Assembly (NCBI GenBank): GCA_030833315.1
Contig: JAURHM010000014.1
Location: 1-56,392, forward strand
From: Burkholderiales bacterium
Lineage (GTDB): Bacteria > Pseudomonadota > Gammaproteobacteria > Burkholderiales > SG8-41
Reading direction: 5' to 3'
DNA: 56,392 nt
Shown: one piece after another, positions 24,283-33,812 of the stretch
Position numbering within the stretch: the first letter of the stretch is position 1
Layout: each line of letters starts with the position of its first letter
The notes under the pieces: generated by a model
Told to the model about the DNA's origin: nothing
Databases searched by the model: none
The model's input: only the letters and a program-made list of their open reading frames with translations
Position numbers and translations under genes: made by a program

Positions 24283-24316
24283 TATTTTCCTAATAAAAAC
24301 AAACTTGTATTAAATT
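24283..24316 (-). repeat. AT-rich intergenic element, copy D
   Basis: Minus-strand AT-rich block filling the gap between the nitrilase stop and the tldD start. It reads AATTTAATACAAGTTTG followed by TTTTTATTA, sharing TTGTTTTTATTA with the copies at 37456 and 40918. Confidence 0.45.
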
Positions 24317-25189
24317 CTAGGACTTGGCAACCAGCGTCCGGTGGCTCAGTGCGGGCAAACTCTGGCGCAGACGCTGTATATGGGCACGATTCATTCCGGC
24401 GACAACCACCCCGGAACCGCGCGGCAGACGGTCAAGGATCACGCCCCAAGGGTCAACAATCATCGAATCCCCGTGGGTTTCCCGACCATTGAGATGATAC
24501 CCGCCCTGCGCCGGGGCCAGAACATAGGCCAGGTTTTCAATGGCCCGGGCGCGAATCAGGGTTTCCCAGTGCGCCTTGCCAGTGGTCTCGGTAAACGCCG
24601 ACGGCACCAGGATCAGATCTACCCCACCCATCGCCCGGTACAGTTCCGGAAAACGCAGGTCGTAACAGATCGACAAACCGATGCGACCGAAGGGCGTATC
24701 AAAAGCGACGACTTGTTTGCCGTGCTCGATCGTGGTCTTTTCGGAATAACGCTCATCACCCATCTCGAATCCGAACAGATGGATCTTGTCATAACGGGCA
24801 ACGCATTTGCCCTTGTTGTCATAAACCAGACTGGTATTCATCACCTTTTTCGGCGACGACGCCACCAGCGGCACCGAGCCGCCGACAATCCAGATGCCGT
24901 GCTTTTTCGCGGTGTCGGACAGGAATTCCTGGATCGGCCCCTTGCCGAACTCCTCGCGCACTGCCACCTTGTCGGTGTCCTTCATGCCCATGATGCCGAA
25001 GTATTCGGGCAGCGCGACCAGCTTTGCGCCCTGCTCGACCGCGGTCTCGATCAGCCACGCCGCCTCCTTCAGATTCGATTCAACGCGCGGACCCGATGCC
25101 ATCTGCACCGCGGCGATACGCACCGCAGCCGCGTCACTGCGCCCGTTGTCCTTGCGCTGTGTTCTTGTGGAATGCAAACGTGTGCTCAT
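24317..25189 (-). CDS. Carbon-nitrogen hydrolase, Nit/omega-amidase-like
   Basis: Nitrilase-superfamily amidase of 290 residues. The catalytic triad is visible: Glu in VALPEYFG (about E63), Lys in ARYDKIHLF (about K137) and Cys in GLSICYDLRFPELYR (about C174). Bacterial members in this position between yhdP and tldD are usually Nit1/NitFhit-like deaminated glutathione amidases or omega-amidases that repair side products. The exact substrate cannot be read. The N-terminal 25 residues are an unstructured extension (MSTRLHSTRTQRKDNGRSD). The ATG has GGGAGCAG upstream. The small periplasmic gene ends 11 bp before it. Confidence 0.92.
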   Translation of the reverse strand: MSTRLHSTRTQRKDNGRSDAAAVRIAAVQMASGPRVESNLKEAAWLIETAVEQGAKLVALPEYFGIMGMKDTDKVAVREEFGKGPIQEFLSDTAKKHGIWIVGGSVPLVASSPKKVMNTSLVYDNKGKCVARYDKIHLFGFEMGDERYSEKTTIEHGKQVVAFDTPFGRIGLSICYDLRFPELYRAMGGVDLILVPSAFTETTGKAHWETLIRARAIENLAYVLAPAQGGYHLNGRETHGDSMIVDPWGVILDRLPRGSGVVVAGMNRAHIQRLRQSLPALSHRTLVAKS

Positions 25190-25200
25190 GGCCTGCTCCC

Positions 25201-25515
25201 TCAGTCGATCAATTCAAGCCGTATCGTCGCGGCCGACGCATCCGCGCGCAACTGCAGCCGCGCGCCTTCCACTGCCAGCGCCACCAGCCACGCCCGTAAC
25301 TCTTCCGCCTGTAACTGCGCCTCCGTCGGCGTGCCGTGTACGATCAGCAGCCGGGCATCGCTGCGCGACTGCAGCGCAGCCACGGCCTGACGCACAGCCG
25401 GCTGCGCCATCACTGCCTGCGCCGAGCGCGGACGGTCCCACAGTTCTGGTGGAAGTTCCGCTGCGACAGCCTGACCCGCAACAGCCAGCCACAGCACCAC
25501 GGTCAGCAGCCTCAT
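25201..25515 (-). CDS. Small exported protein of unknown function
   Basis: 104-residue protein with an N-terminal signal peptide (MRLLTVVLWLAVAGQAVA, cleaved before AELPP). The mature part of about 85 residues is alpha/beta in appearance: helices rich in Ala and Gln (AVRQAVAALQSR), a strand LLIVHGT, and a final strand TIRLELID. I recognise no domain by eye. The start overlaps the yhdP stop by 4 bp (ATGA), so it is translationally coupled to YhdP, which suggests a periplasmic role linked to envelope lipid transport. The nitrilase gene follows 11 bp downstream. Confidence 0.75.
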   Translation of the reverse strand: MRLLTVVLWLAVAGQAVAAELPPELWDRPRSAQAVMAQPAVRQAVAALQSRSDARLLIVHGTPTEAQLQAEELRAWLVALAVEGARLQLRADASAATIRLELID

Positions 25516-28500
25516 TGCGGCACAGCCGGCGCCGGCTGACGCTCCACCTTGTTGACCTGCGGATCCGTCCAGTTGCCAGTGACGTCGTATTCATAGGAAG
25601 CAATCTGGTCCAGCGGATCCTTCAGCAGTTTCTGCGCGACAAACGCGGCAATACCGGCGACGGGACCGCCGATCAACGCACCTGCCACGGATACCGAATC
25701 GGACAATTGCGGATTCACTTTCACCCGCAGCACCTGCGTCTCCCTGGCCAGATCCACCTGTCCGTTCATCACGATGCGTGCCGCCGGTCCGCTGATGCGC
25801 AGATTGTCAGTGCTCGCCACCCCCTTGTTGACCTTGACCGCGCCGACGATTTCATCAAAAGCCAGACCGTCGGTAAAAATGTCTCGAAAATCCAGCGAGA
25901 TCCGGCGCGGCAGGGACTGCAGGCTAAGAATCCCCAACAACTTGCCGATGCCCGGCTCCAGTTTGACGAACTGCCCCTTGCCGGCGTCGAGCACGAAATT
26001 GCCCGATAGCGACGGATAATCAATGCGCTGCGGACTGCCCGCCCATACCAGAGACCCTTCGATCTTGGCGGTGCCGCGGCGCACACCTTCCGGATAACCG
26101 ATCCGTGCCAGATATTTGCCGATATCCGACACATCGAGCCGGACGTTCACCTGCGTCGCGGGTTGCGTCAGCCAGGATTGCCAGGTGCCGTCAAGATTCA
26201 GAACGCCATTGGGGTTGGTCAGGCGCAGACGCTCGATGCGCCAGTCACGCTGCTGCGGCATTGCCTGCAGTTCGAGCTTGCCCAGAACATGTTCACCGAG
26301 CTGGAACTCCTCAATGATTACATCCAGCGCCGGCAGCTCCGGCGGCTTTGCATCCGCAGCCGTCACTGCAGCGGCCGGCTGCGCCGGCGCGTCATCCCGC
26401 GCGGGCAGCGTCAGGCGACGCAAGCGTGCGGTCAGACGACCTTTACCCTGCGCACGCCATGTTGCCACCCCCTCGATATCTCGGCCCTTCACGTTCATTT
26501 GCAACATGCCGGCCTGCTGGCTTGCGGTCAGTGCCAGCGCCGCAAAACGGCGGTCAAACCATTCCAGTTCACCAATGCGTACATCCGCCGACGCCAGCGT
26601 CGCACCGGGACCCGGACCGCCTTCACCGAGTACCGCCAGCCAGCCGTCGAGATCCAGCGCCTTGATCGTCCCCGCCAGCACGATGCCCGGACGGTCGGGT
26701 TCGACAGCCGCCCCATCGCCAAACCGTGCATTGGCACGCTCGATGCGGGTATTGCCGTTTTCGGTACGGCGTTGAATGATCGCGCTGCCGAGGCTGCCGA
26801 TGCTCATCGCGATGCGTTCCTGCTGCGCAGCGGTGAAACGCCGCTCGAACCGCAGGGGCATGGTTTCCGCAGCCGTTTTTGCAAACGGCGCCGGCAGATT
26901 GACCGCCAGTCCCTGCAGGGAAGAATCGACGACAAAGTCGACGCGTTTGTTGCGCACGGTCAGCGAACCGCGCCAGTCCGTCGCACCGCGGATATAACGC
27001 AACCACTCGCCACCGCCGGAACGGCGGGCGGCATCCGAATTCACCTTGCCCTGGAACTGGATGTTCACCGCGGCATCGCGCTGGCTGCCTGCGGACACCG
27101 TCAGCGGCCCGCCGAGAAACTGTGCTGTCGCATTGGGCACACGCACCGATCCCTCGGTGAATTCCAGGCGACCGTTGACCTGCTCCATCGGCGGGAATTC
27201 CGGCTGCAAGATCAGCTGGTTGTTGATGAATTGATAAGAACCTGCAACTTTCGTGTTCTGCAGGGTCCGCAAGGGCAATGTCAGCTTCAGGACCAGCCGG
27301 CCGCGGCCCTGCGCCTGCATACCATCGGCGAATCCATCGATCATGCCGCGGACGGGGCTTTTATGGATGAAATCGAGAAAATCGCTGCTCGCGCCCTCAG
27401 CCTCGCCGGCAATTTCGAGCACTTCTGCACCATGAATCAGATCGGGAATCTTCAGGCGCACCTTACCCAGGCGCACGTTGTTGAGCATGGCTTGTCGGAC
27501 ATTGATATCCATGCGCTGGCCGCGGAACAGCAGATCGCCGTCAATGCCGGTGATGTCCGGCCAGTTCTCGCCATAGTGCACCGAACCGTCGTTGATTTTT
27601 GCCGCCACCTCGAAAATCCCGCTCTTCTCATCGGCAAAAGGAAAATTTTTCAAATCACCCTTGAGTCGGAAACGCACATCGCTGGAGCTGCCCGCGGAAA
27701 ATGCACGGTCCAGCCATTCGCGGGATCCGCTCGCCAGCTTCAGCGGCAGATACTCCGCCACGCGCTGTGCCACGCCGCGCGTCAGATGCCCGTTGATATC
27801 GGCAATACCCGGCCCGTCAGCCGCCGTGCGGTAGCTGCCATACATTGTTCCGGTCACGTCGCTGTTGGCATAGGCAAAATTGCTGAAGCGCAGCTCCAGA
27901 TCCTTGGCGTTGTTGGTCCAGCCCATTTGTCCGGTCAGCGTATCGAAGCGCAAAGACTTGCGGAACAACTGCGGCAGATTGACGCTGCCTTTCTGCGTTG
28001 CGACCTGCAGCATGCCGCCCTTTTCGCTGCCATCAATATTGCCGCTGAGTCCGGAGAAGCCCGGAATCCGGCCCTGTGGCTGCAATGACAGTTCACTGAA
28101 ACGGCCACGCAGCGCATAAGTCTTCAGGTCCGGCCACGTGCCGCTCCAGCGCACCGACAGATCCTGCACGCCGCCGGTCGGTGAATAGGCAACCAGCGTC
28201 TTACGCAGTTCGCTGTCCAGCGGCAGCCGGTCGGCCAGTTGCACCAGCGGCGCCAATTCTAGAACGTTGGCCTGCACTTCAGCCCTGGTGAATCCGGCAT
28301 CGGTCTTTCCGCCGAGGCGCAGCAGCAGATCCACCGGCGGCAACACCAGCCGGTCACCGGTGGTAAATGCCAGCTTGCGGGTGGTGACTTCAAAACCGTC
28401 GGCGAGGCGTTTCCAGGTGAAGCGGCCGCCGAGCTGCAGCATGTCGAGCTCCGGCAGTCCGGCGCCGAGCCGCGCCCGCACATCACGCAACTGCGTGTCG

Positions 28501-29351
28501 GCAATCACCCCCGACAGTTCATTGCTGGCAAAACTGAACCACGCGCGCAGCGCTCCGGTGCCGTGCGGAAAATGCACCGGAAAATCAACCCACTGCCGCC
28601 AGGCGGCAATATCGACGTAGTCGAGCTGGACATACACCTGACCGGTAATTTTTTCAGCCAGAGACTCGAAGTCCTCGCCGTGCAGATCCGCGCGCACATC
28701 AAGCGGCGACGCCAGCGCTGCCGGCGGCAGCGCGCGCAAGGCAAAACGGTGGCGGTCGCCGCTATTGACGATACGCAACTGGACATGATCCAGCGTCAGC
28801 AGCGGTGCGGCCCGCATTTCGTCGTTCCACAACAGTCTGGCGTCATGGATCTGGATATCGCGCTGTCCGAGCAGCCAGCGCGATACCGCGCCATCACTCT
28901 GCTCTTCCAGCTTCAGCGCAATGCCGGCCACGGTCAATGCGCCGCGGCTGTCGCGGCGCATGGTCAGTACCGGGCGGTAAATATCCAGCGCGTGAAAATT
29001 AATCTGCAGCAATGCCGCGGAGCGCCAGGACAGCGTAGCCTCAACCCGGGGCAGTTCCAGTGCGGGGCGGCCTTCGGCGTCATGCACCACCACCTGGTCA
29101 AAAGCCAGCTGGGGACGCAGCCCGTTCCAGTTACCGCTGAGTCCGCCGATGGTGACTTTCTGCTGAACCGACGCACTCAGCCGTTGCGCAATGTCGCCCC
29201 GGTAATTGCCGATATCGGGCAGTATCCAGTAGCGAAAACCGAGGATGCAGGCGGAAAAAACAAGGCCGGTCACCAGCACGGCCCAGGTCAGCACGCGATA
29301 GATCCACAGGGAACTGCTCTGGATCCAGCTGCGGGCTGCGACAAGACTCAT
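25512..29351 (-). CDS. yhdP: YhdP-family AsmA-like envelope protein
   Basis: Large AsmA-superfamily protein of 1279 residues, related to E. coli YhdP, which with TamB and YdbH moves phospholipids from the inner to the outer membrane. One N-terminal membrane anchor (about residues 16-38, VLTWAVLVTGLVFSACILG) is followed by a very long periplasmic bridge of repeated beta-strand segments and a C-terminal AsmA-type domain (DFRDIFTDGLAFDEIVGAVK, GPAARIVMNGQVDLARETQ). GGPVAGIAAFVAQKLLKDPL near the end is characteristic. The length matches the family. It is transcribed divergently from glnE, a common arrangement in betaproteobacteria. Confidence 0.95.
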   Translation of the reverse strand: MSLVAARSWIQSSSLWIYRVLTWAVLVTGLVFSACILGFRYWILPDIGNYRGDIAQRLSASVQQKVTIGGLSGNWNGLRPQLAFDQVVVHDAEGRPALELPRVEATLSWRSAALLQINFHALDIYRPVLTMRRDSRGALTVAGIALKLEEQSDGAVSRWLLGQRDIQIHDARLLWNDEMRAAPLLTLDHVQLRIVNSGDRHRFALRALPPAALASPLDVRADLHGEDFESLAEKITGQVYVQLDYVDIAAWRQWVDFPVHFPHGTGALRAWFSFASNELSGVIADTQLRDVRARLGAGLPELDMLQLGGRFTWKRLADGFEVTTRKLAFTTGDRLVLPPVDLLLRLGGKTDAGFTRAEVQANVLELAPLVQLADRLPLDSELRKTLVAYSPTGGVQDLSVRWSGTWPDLKTYALRGRFSELSLQPQGRIPGFSGLSGNIDGSEKGGMLQVATQKGSVNLPQLFRKSLRFDTLTGQMGWTNNAKDLELRFSNFAYANSDVTGTMYGSYRTAADGPGIADINGHLTRGVAQRVAEYLPLKLASGSREWLDRAFSAGSSSDVRFRLKGDLKNFPFADEKSGIFEVAAKINDGSVHYGENWPDITGIDGDLLFRGQRMDINVRQAMLNNVRLGKVRLKIPDLIHGAEVLEIAGEAEGASSDFLDFIHKSPVRGMIDGFADGMQAQGRGRLVLKLTLPLRTLQNTKVAGSYQFINNQLILQPEFPPMEQVNGRLEFTEGSVRVPNATAQFLGGPLTVSAGSQRDAAVNIQFQGKVNSDAARRSGGGEWLRYIRGATDWRGSLTVRNKRVDFVVDSSLQGLAVNLPAPFAKTAAETMPLRFERRFTAAQQERIAMSIGSLGSAIIQRRTENGNTRIERANARFGDGAAVEPDRPGIVLAGTIKALDLDGWLAVLGEGGPGPGATLASADVRIGELEWFDRRFAALALTASQQAGMLQMNVKGRDIEGVATWRAQGKGRLTARLRRLTLPARDDAPAQPAAAVTAADAKPPELPALDVIIEEFQLGEHVLGKLELQAMPQQRDWRIERLRLTNPNGVLNLDGTWQSWLTQPATQVNVRLDVSDIGKYLARIGYPEGVRRGTAKIEGSLVWAGSPQRIDYPSLSGNFVLDAGKGQFVKLEPGIGKLLGILSLQSLPRRISLDFRDIFTDGLAFDEIVGAVKVNKGVASTDNLRISGPAARIVMNGQVDLARETQVLRVKVNPQLSDSVSVAGALIGGPVAGIAAFVAQKLLKDPLDQIASYEYDVTGNWTDPQVNKVERQPAPAVPQ

Positions 29352-29497
29352 ATAACGCCTGAAAAATTATAAAATGCGATAGTGAAACAAGGGCTTAACA
29401 ATTCTAACAGGTTGGCGGAAAAACCCGGACACGACACCCCGGGAAAGACGCCGATGACACCGGTTCCCAGGAACGCATCCCTCCGCCGCCAAGACGC

Positions 29498-32203
29498 ATG
29501 ACAACAAACCGCGCACAACCGGCCGCCGCCGCAGACGCCATCGCAGCTGCCGCCCATTACAGCCGCTACCTCGAACGCCTGCTGGCGGCAAATCCTGTCG
29601 TGCTGACGGCCAACGAACTGGACACCTCCTTTGCTGCGGCGCACATGCAATCCGAACTGGAAACCGCCGGCATCAGCGACGATGCGTCTCTTGGCCGCGC
29701 ACTGCGCTGCCTGCGCCAGCGTGTCATGGCGCGCCTGATCTGCCGCGATCTGAGCGGTCGTGCAAACCTCGACGAAGTTGTTACCACAGTCACCGATCTG
29801 GCCGAAGTCACCATCCGCACTGCATTGGAACGGTTGCACCGCGATCTTGTCGCGGTTCATGGAGAACCCCGTGGTGCTACCGATCAGAAGCCCCAGCAGT
29901 TGCATGTCGTCGGCATGGGCAAACTCGGCGGCGCCGAACTGAATGCCTCGTCCGATATCGACCTGGTGCTGGTCTATCCGGAAGAAGGCGAAACCGACGG
30001 CGCTCGCCCGCTGAGTAACCACGAATTTTTCACCCGCCTCGTACGGCGCCTGATCAATGCGCTCAACGAGTGGACCGAAGACGGATTCGTATTCCGCGTC
30101 GATACCCGGTTAAGACCTTATGGCGACAGCGGACCGCTGGTGGTCAGCTTCGAGATGCTCGAGAACTACCTGATCACCCAGGGCCGCGCCTGGGAACGTT
30201 ATGCCTGGATCAAGGGCCGCGTACTGACCGGCGACCAGCCGGATGCGCTGATGGCGATGGTGAAGCCCTTCGTGTTCCGGCGTCACCTCGACTACAGCGC
30301 CTTCGCCTCGATGCGCAGTCTGCACAGCCAGGTCCGACACGAAGTCAGCCGCCGTGACCGCCTCGACAACATCAAGCTCGGGCCCGGCGGCATCCGTGAA
30401 ATCGAATTCACCGTGCAGGTCTTCCAGCTGATCCGCGGCGGCCATGAACGTTCGCTCCAACAGCAGCCGACGCTACCGGTCCTAGCAGCATTGGGCGAAC
30501 GCGGCTTCATTGAAGCCGCCGCAGTCGCCGAACTGCGTGACGCCTACATTTTTCTTCGCAACCTCGAACACCGCCTGCAATACCGCGATGACCAGCAGAC
30601 CCAGGAACTGCCGACGGACCCCGCAGAACTCGCACTCGTTGCGCACAGCATGAATTTCGCCGATACCGCGGCATTCAGCGCCCAACTGGCGCGGCACCGC
30701 AGCGCCGTGTCCAGACATTTTGAAGCAATCTTCGGTGAAGACGACATCAAAGAACACCCGCTCGCAGAACTGTGGCACACGCCGCCGGAAGACGCCGCTG
30801 CTGCGGAGGAACGGCTGTCGGCCATGGGTTATGCCCAGGCGCCGGAAATCTGCCGCCGTCTCTCGATGTTCCGCCACGGCAGCCGCTACCGCCAGATGCC
30901 CGCGGACAGCCAGCACCGACTCGACCGTCTGGTGCCCGCGGCCATTGCCGCCGCGGTGACGCGGCGCGGGCCTGATGTCACGCTGGAACGGCTGCTCGGG
31001 CTTTTTGAAAGCATCAGCCGCCGCGAAGCCTATCTCGCGCTGCTGCATGAATATCCGCATGCGCTGGATCGTGTGGCCGACCTGATGAGCGCGAGCCCCT
31101 GGGTGGCGCAGTACATCACCCAGCACCCGATCCTGCTCGATGAGCTGCTGGACACGCGAACACTGCTCGCCACGCCGGACTGGCCGGCACTGCAGGCCGC
31201 GCTGCGCGCCGGCCTCGCCACCGCCGAAGGCGACACCGAGCGGCAGATGGACATGCTGCGGCATTTCAAGAACACCCACACCCTGCACTGCGTGGCCCAG
31301 GATCTCGCCGGCACGCTACCGCTGGAAACGCTCAGCGATCACCTGTCGGATCTGGCCAGCATCATTCTTGAAGAGGTGCTTCAGCTGTCATGGCGCGGAC
31401 TCAAGCAGCGCCATCGCCAGAGCCCGCTGTTTGCCATCGTCGGCTACGGCAAGCTCGGCGGCAAGGAACTGGGCTATGCCTCCGATCTCGACATCGTCTT
31501 CGTATACGACGATCCGGCACCGGAAGCCGCGGAAAATTACGCGCGTCTCGCCCAGCGCATCAACAACTGGCTGACCAGCGTCACCGCGGCCGGCATTCTC
31601 TACGAGACCGATCTGCGGCTGCGCCCGGACGGCGTCAGCGGGCTGCTGGTGACGCCCCTGGAAACCATGCGCCGCTATCAGCTGCAGCAGGCCTGGCTGT
31701 GGGAACACCAGGCGTTGACCCGGGCCCGCGCCGTTGCCGGCGACGCCGCGATTGGCCGCGCCTTCGAACAGCTGCGCATCGAAGTACTTTGTGCGCCACG
31801 CGAAGAAACCAAACTGCGCGAAGGCATTCTCGAAATGCGCCTCAAGATGCTCGAAGCCCACCCCAACAAAAGCGCACTCTTTGATCTGAAACACGATCAC
31901 GGCGGCATCATTGATGTCGAGTTCATGGTGCAGTACCTGGTGCTGGGCCATGCCCGCGATCACCGGGAACTTACCGCCAATGCCGGCAATCTGGCGCTGC
32001 TGAAAACCGCTGCGGACCTCGGTCTGATCAGTGCTGCACCGGCGGAAGCAGCACGCACGGCCTACCGGCAATTCCGCGCACTGCAGCACCAGCTGCGGCT
32101 TGCCGGCGAACGTTATGCGCGGGTAGAACCCCAGGGCGTCGCAGAAGCGACCGCTGCAGTAAACCGGTTATGGGAATCGCTTCTGGGCGCGGCAAAGCAG
32201 TAA
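29498..32203 (+). CDS. glnE: Bifunctional glutamine synthetase adenylyltransferase
   Basis: GlnE adds or removes AMP on glutamine synthetase under PII control. The 901-residue protein has two nucleotidyltransferase domains: the de-adenylylating one with GMGKLGGAELNASSDIDLVL near residues 138-157, and the adenylylating one with GYGKLGGKELGYASDLDIVF near 648-667. Each carries the D-x-D metal site, and a PII-responsive helical linker lies between. The C-terminal KHDHGGIIDVEFMVQYL segment parallels GPGGIREIEFTVQ in the first half, reflecting an internal duplication. The ATG at 29498 has only a weak ribosome site, and the 146-bp gap to yhdP holds the divergent promoters. Confidence 0.97.
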   Translation: MTTNRAQPAAAADAIAAAAHYSRYLERLLAANPVVLTANELDTSFAAAHMQSELETAGISDDASLGRALRCLRQRVMARLICRDLSGRANLDEVVTTVTDLAEVTIRTALERLHRDLVAVHGEPRGATDQKPQQLHVVGMGKLGGAELNASSDIDLVLVYPEEGETDGARPLSNHEFFTRLVRRLINALNEWTEDGFVFRVDTRLRPYGDSGPLVVSFEMLENYLITQGRAWERYAWIKGRVLTGDQPDALMAMVKPFVFRRHLDYSAFASMRSLHSQVRHEVSRRDRLDNIKLGPGGIREIEFTVQVFQLIRGGHERSLQQQPTLPVLAALGERGFIEAAAVAELRDAYIFLRNLEHRLQYRDDQQTQELPTDPAELALVAHSMNFADTAAFSAQLARHRSAVSRHFEAIFGEDDIKEHPLAELWHTPPEDAAAAEERLSAMGYAQAPEICRRLSMFRHGSRYRQMPADSQHRLDRLVPAAIAAAVTRRGPDVTLERLLGLFESISRREAYLALLHEYPHALDRVADLMSASPWVAQYITQHPILLDELLDTRTLLATPDWPALQAALRAGLATAEGDTERQMDMLRHFKNTHTLHCVAQDLAGTLPLETLSDHLSDLASIILEEVLQLSWRGLKQRHRQSPLFAIVGYGKLGGKELGYASDLDIVFVYDDPAPEAAENYARLAQRINNWLTSVTAAGILYETDLRLRPDGVSGLLVTPLETMRRYQLQQAWLWEHQALTRARAVAGDAAIGRAFEQLRIEVLCAPREETKLREGILEMRLKMLEAHPNKSALFDLKHDHGGIIDVEFMVQYLVLGHARDHRELTANAGNLALLKTAADLGLISAAPAEAARTAYRQFRALQHQLRLAGERYARVEPQGVAEATAAVNRLWESLLGAAKQ

Positions 32204-32219
32204 GAGAAAGGCCGGAGGG

Positions 32220-33527
32220 CTATACGACGACTTCGCGCAGGTGCGGCGCAAGGTCGATCAGCTTGTAAACCTCGATATTGCCCTTGCCCTTACCGACGAC
32301 GTTGATCGGCCCCTCGAATTCGAACTGGTGGCGCGAGCGCAGATAGGTCATCGCATCCACCAGGATTACTCCCGGACCCGCCTCGTCGGTGATGCGGCTG
32401 GCGACGTTGACCTTGTCACCCCACAGGTCGTAAATGAACTTGCGGGTGCCGATGACGCCCGCCACCACCGGCCCGGAAGCGATGCCGGCATGGATGTACA
32501 GGCCCATACCCTTCTCTTTCGAAAGGGTCTCCGTGTACTGGCGCATCTCCAGTGCGAGCTTGAGCATGGCACACGTGTAGTCACGCGCATCAACTGCAAA
32601 ATCCACGCCTTCATGCTCAAGCAGCCCGCCCGCCACCATATAGGCGTCGCCGATGGTTTTGATCTTCTCCAGACGGTGGAACTCGGCCATCGAGTCGAAT
32701 TTGGAGAAAATGGTGTTCAGCAACTCGATGACCTCCCTCGGCGGCAACTGCTCCGACAGGCGCGTAAATTCGACAATATCCACAAACATCACGGTGGCGT
32801 CGGCAAAGCCGTCGGCGATGATGTCCTGTGATTTCTTGAGGCGCTTCGCAATCGGCGCAGGAAGGATGTTCAGCAGCAGCCCTTCGGACTTGTTCTGCTC
32901 GATCTGCAACAAGTCTTTTTGCTGATGCACCGCTTCCTGCAGCTTGTCGCGCTGGCGCACGAAAAAACTGATCAACAGGTACATGATGGTCGACATCGCG
33001 GCAAAGTTCAGCGTAAAAAACACCGCAATACCCTGCATGGTGACGCCGGACTCCTGGCCCGAAGTCAGAAAGAAATCGAAAAAGCCAGACACCACGGTAA
33101 GCACGATGTAGGCGGCGAACCAAGGCAATGACTGTTTGGCGCCTTGGAAAATCATCACCCCGACCGGCGCAAGCAGGGCCCACAGTGCAACTCCGGATGA
33201 ACTGACGTAACTGCCGATGCTCCACTGCATGATGAACGGCATGAACAGGAAGAGACTCACCTGCAGCGTACGGAACACCTCGAAGTTGAGGGCGTAGATG
33301 TAATAACCGAGGGAGAACGCGGAAACCATCAGATACGCGAGGGGCACCGTCACAGAAAACTTGATGCCCATTGCCAAGTAGAGGGCAAGCCAGAGAATGG
33401 AGCCGAAGCTCATCAATCCGCAGGCAAAAATCAGCATGGTCTTGTTGAGCTTGTCCTGCTCGCTGTCCTGCTCGTTGATGACGCGGTCGCTCAGTCCGTT
33501 GAGCCACGCGCGCAGGTTTTTTAGCAT
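32220..33527 (-). CDS. Membrane-bound class III adenylate cyclase
   Basis: Adenylate cyclase of 435 residues with an N-terminal membrane domain of about six helices (residues 28-190, including MLIFACGLMSFGSILWLALY and FLFMPFIMQWSIG) and a C-terminal catalytic domain (about 235-430). Metal-binding Asp residues are in MFVDIVEFTRLSE and IKTIGDAYMVAGG. The purine-specifying Lys (EKIKTIGD) and Asp (YDLWGDKVNVASR) fit ATP rather than GTP. The transition-state Arg is in NVASRITDEAG. A short coiled coil (RQRDKLQEAVHQQKDLLQ) links the two parts. The ATG has GGGAG upstream. It converges on glnE. The cAMP might feed the stand-alone cNMP-binding protein at 21143. Confidence 0.93.
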   Translation of the reverse strand: MLKNLRAWLNGLSDRVINEQDSEQDKLNKTMLIFACGLMSFGSILWLALYLAMGIKFSVTVPLAYLMVSAFSLGYYIYALNFEVFRTLQVSLFLFMPFIMQWSIGSYVSSSGVALWALLAPVGVMIFQGAKQSLPWFAAYIVLTVVSGFFDFFLTSGQESGVTMQGIAVFFTLNFAAMSTIMYLLISFFVRQRDKLQEAVHQQKDLLQIEQNKSEGLLLNILPAPIAKRLKKSQDIIADGFADATVMFVDIVEFTRLSEQLPPREVIELLNTIFSKFDSMAEFHRLEKIKTIGDAYMVAGGLLEHEGVDFAVDARDYTCAMLKLALEMRQYTETLSKEKGMGLYIHAGIASGPVVAGVIGTRKFIYDLWGDKVNVASRITDEAGPGVILVDAMTYLRSRHQFEFEGPINVVGKGKGNIEVYKLIDLAPHLREVVV

Positions 33528-33812
33528 TTATTCTCCCGCCATGACGTGCCGCATCCGAGCCGCCAGCCGTTTCTGGTTAGTGATTCATTGTACCCGCTAA
33601 CGCCGGATTATTGGAGCTTGCGGCCGCCGCCGGCGATGAATTTCGGCGTGTGCATCGGCAGCATGGGGCAAATCAGCTAAAATCACCAAACAACGGCGCA
33701 GGACGGCCGCCCGGCATAGTCGAAACCTGCTATGCCCCGCCCGCTGTCCCGAATTTTTGACGCCGCAACTTGATTCGCAGCATTGATCGAACACCTACGG
33801 GAGAATTTCGGC
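33528..33812. other. Divergent control region between cyclase and ilvE
   Basis: No gene of credible length lies in these 285 bp. The region has a short inverted repeat, GGCATAG (33713-33719) and CTATGCC (33730-33736) with a 10-nt loop, and an AT-richer patch near 33675-33695 that could hold a promoter. The ilvE ribosome site GGGAG lies at 33799-33803. An 18-codon minus-strand frame near 33616-33663 has no supporting features. Confidence 0.5.

Noticed and set aside
23326-24492. 388-codon plus-strand frame opposite tldD and the nitrilase
   Set aside because: Antisense shadow that spans two real genes and their intergenic gap.
26163-28088. 641-codon plus-strand frame opposite yhdP
   Set aside because: Antisense to a well-supported yhdP gene; composition (many Arg, Gln, His) is that of a shadow frame in GC-rich DNA.
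33616-33663. 18-codon minus-strand frame (starting MLPMHTPKF)
   Set aside because: Too short, without a ribosome site or neighbouring partner; probably chance.
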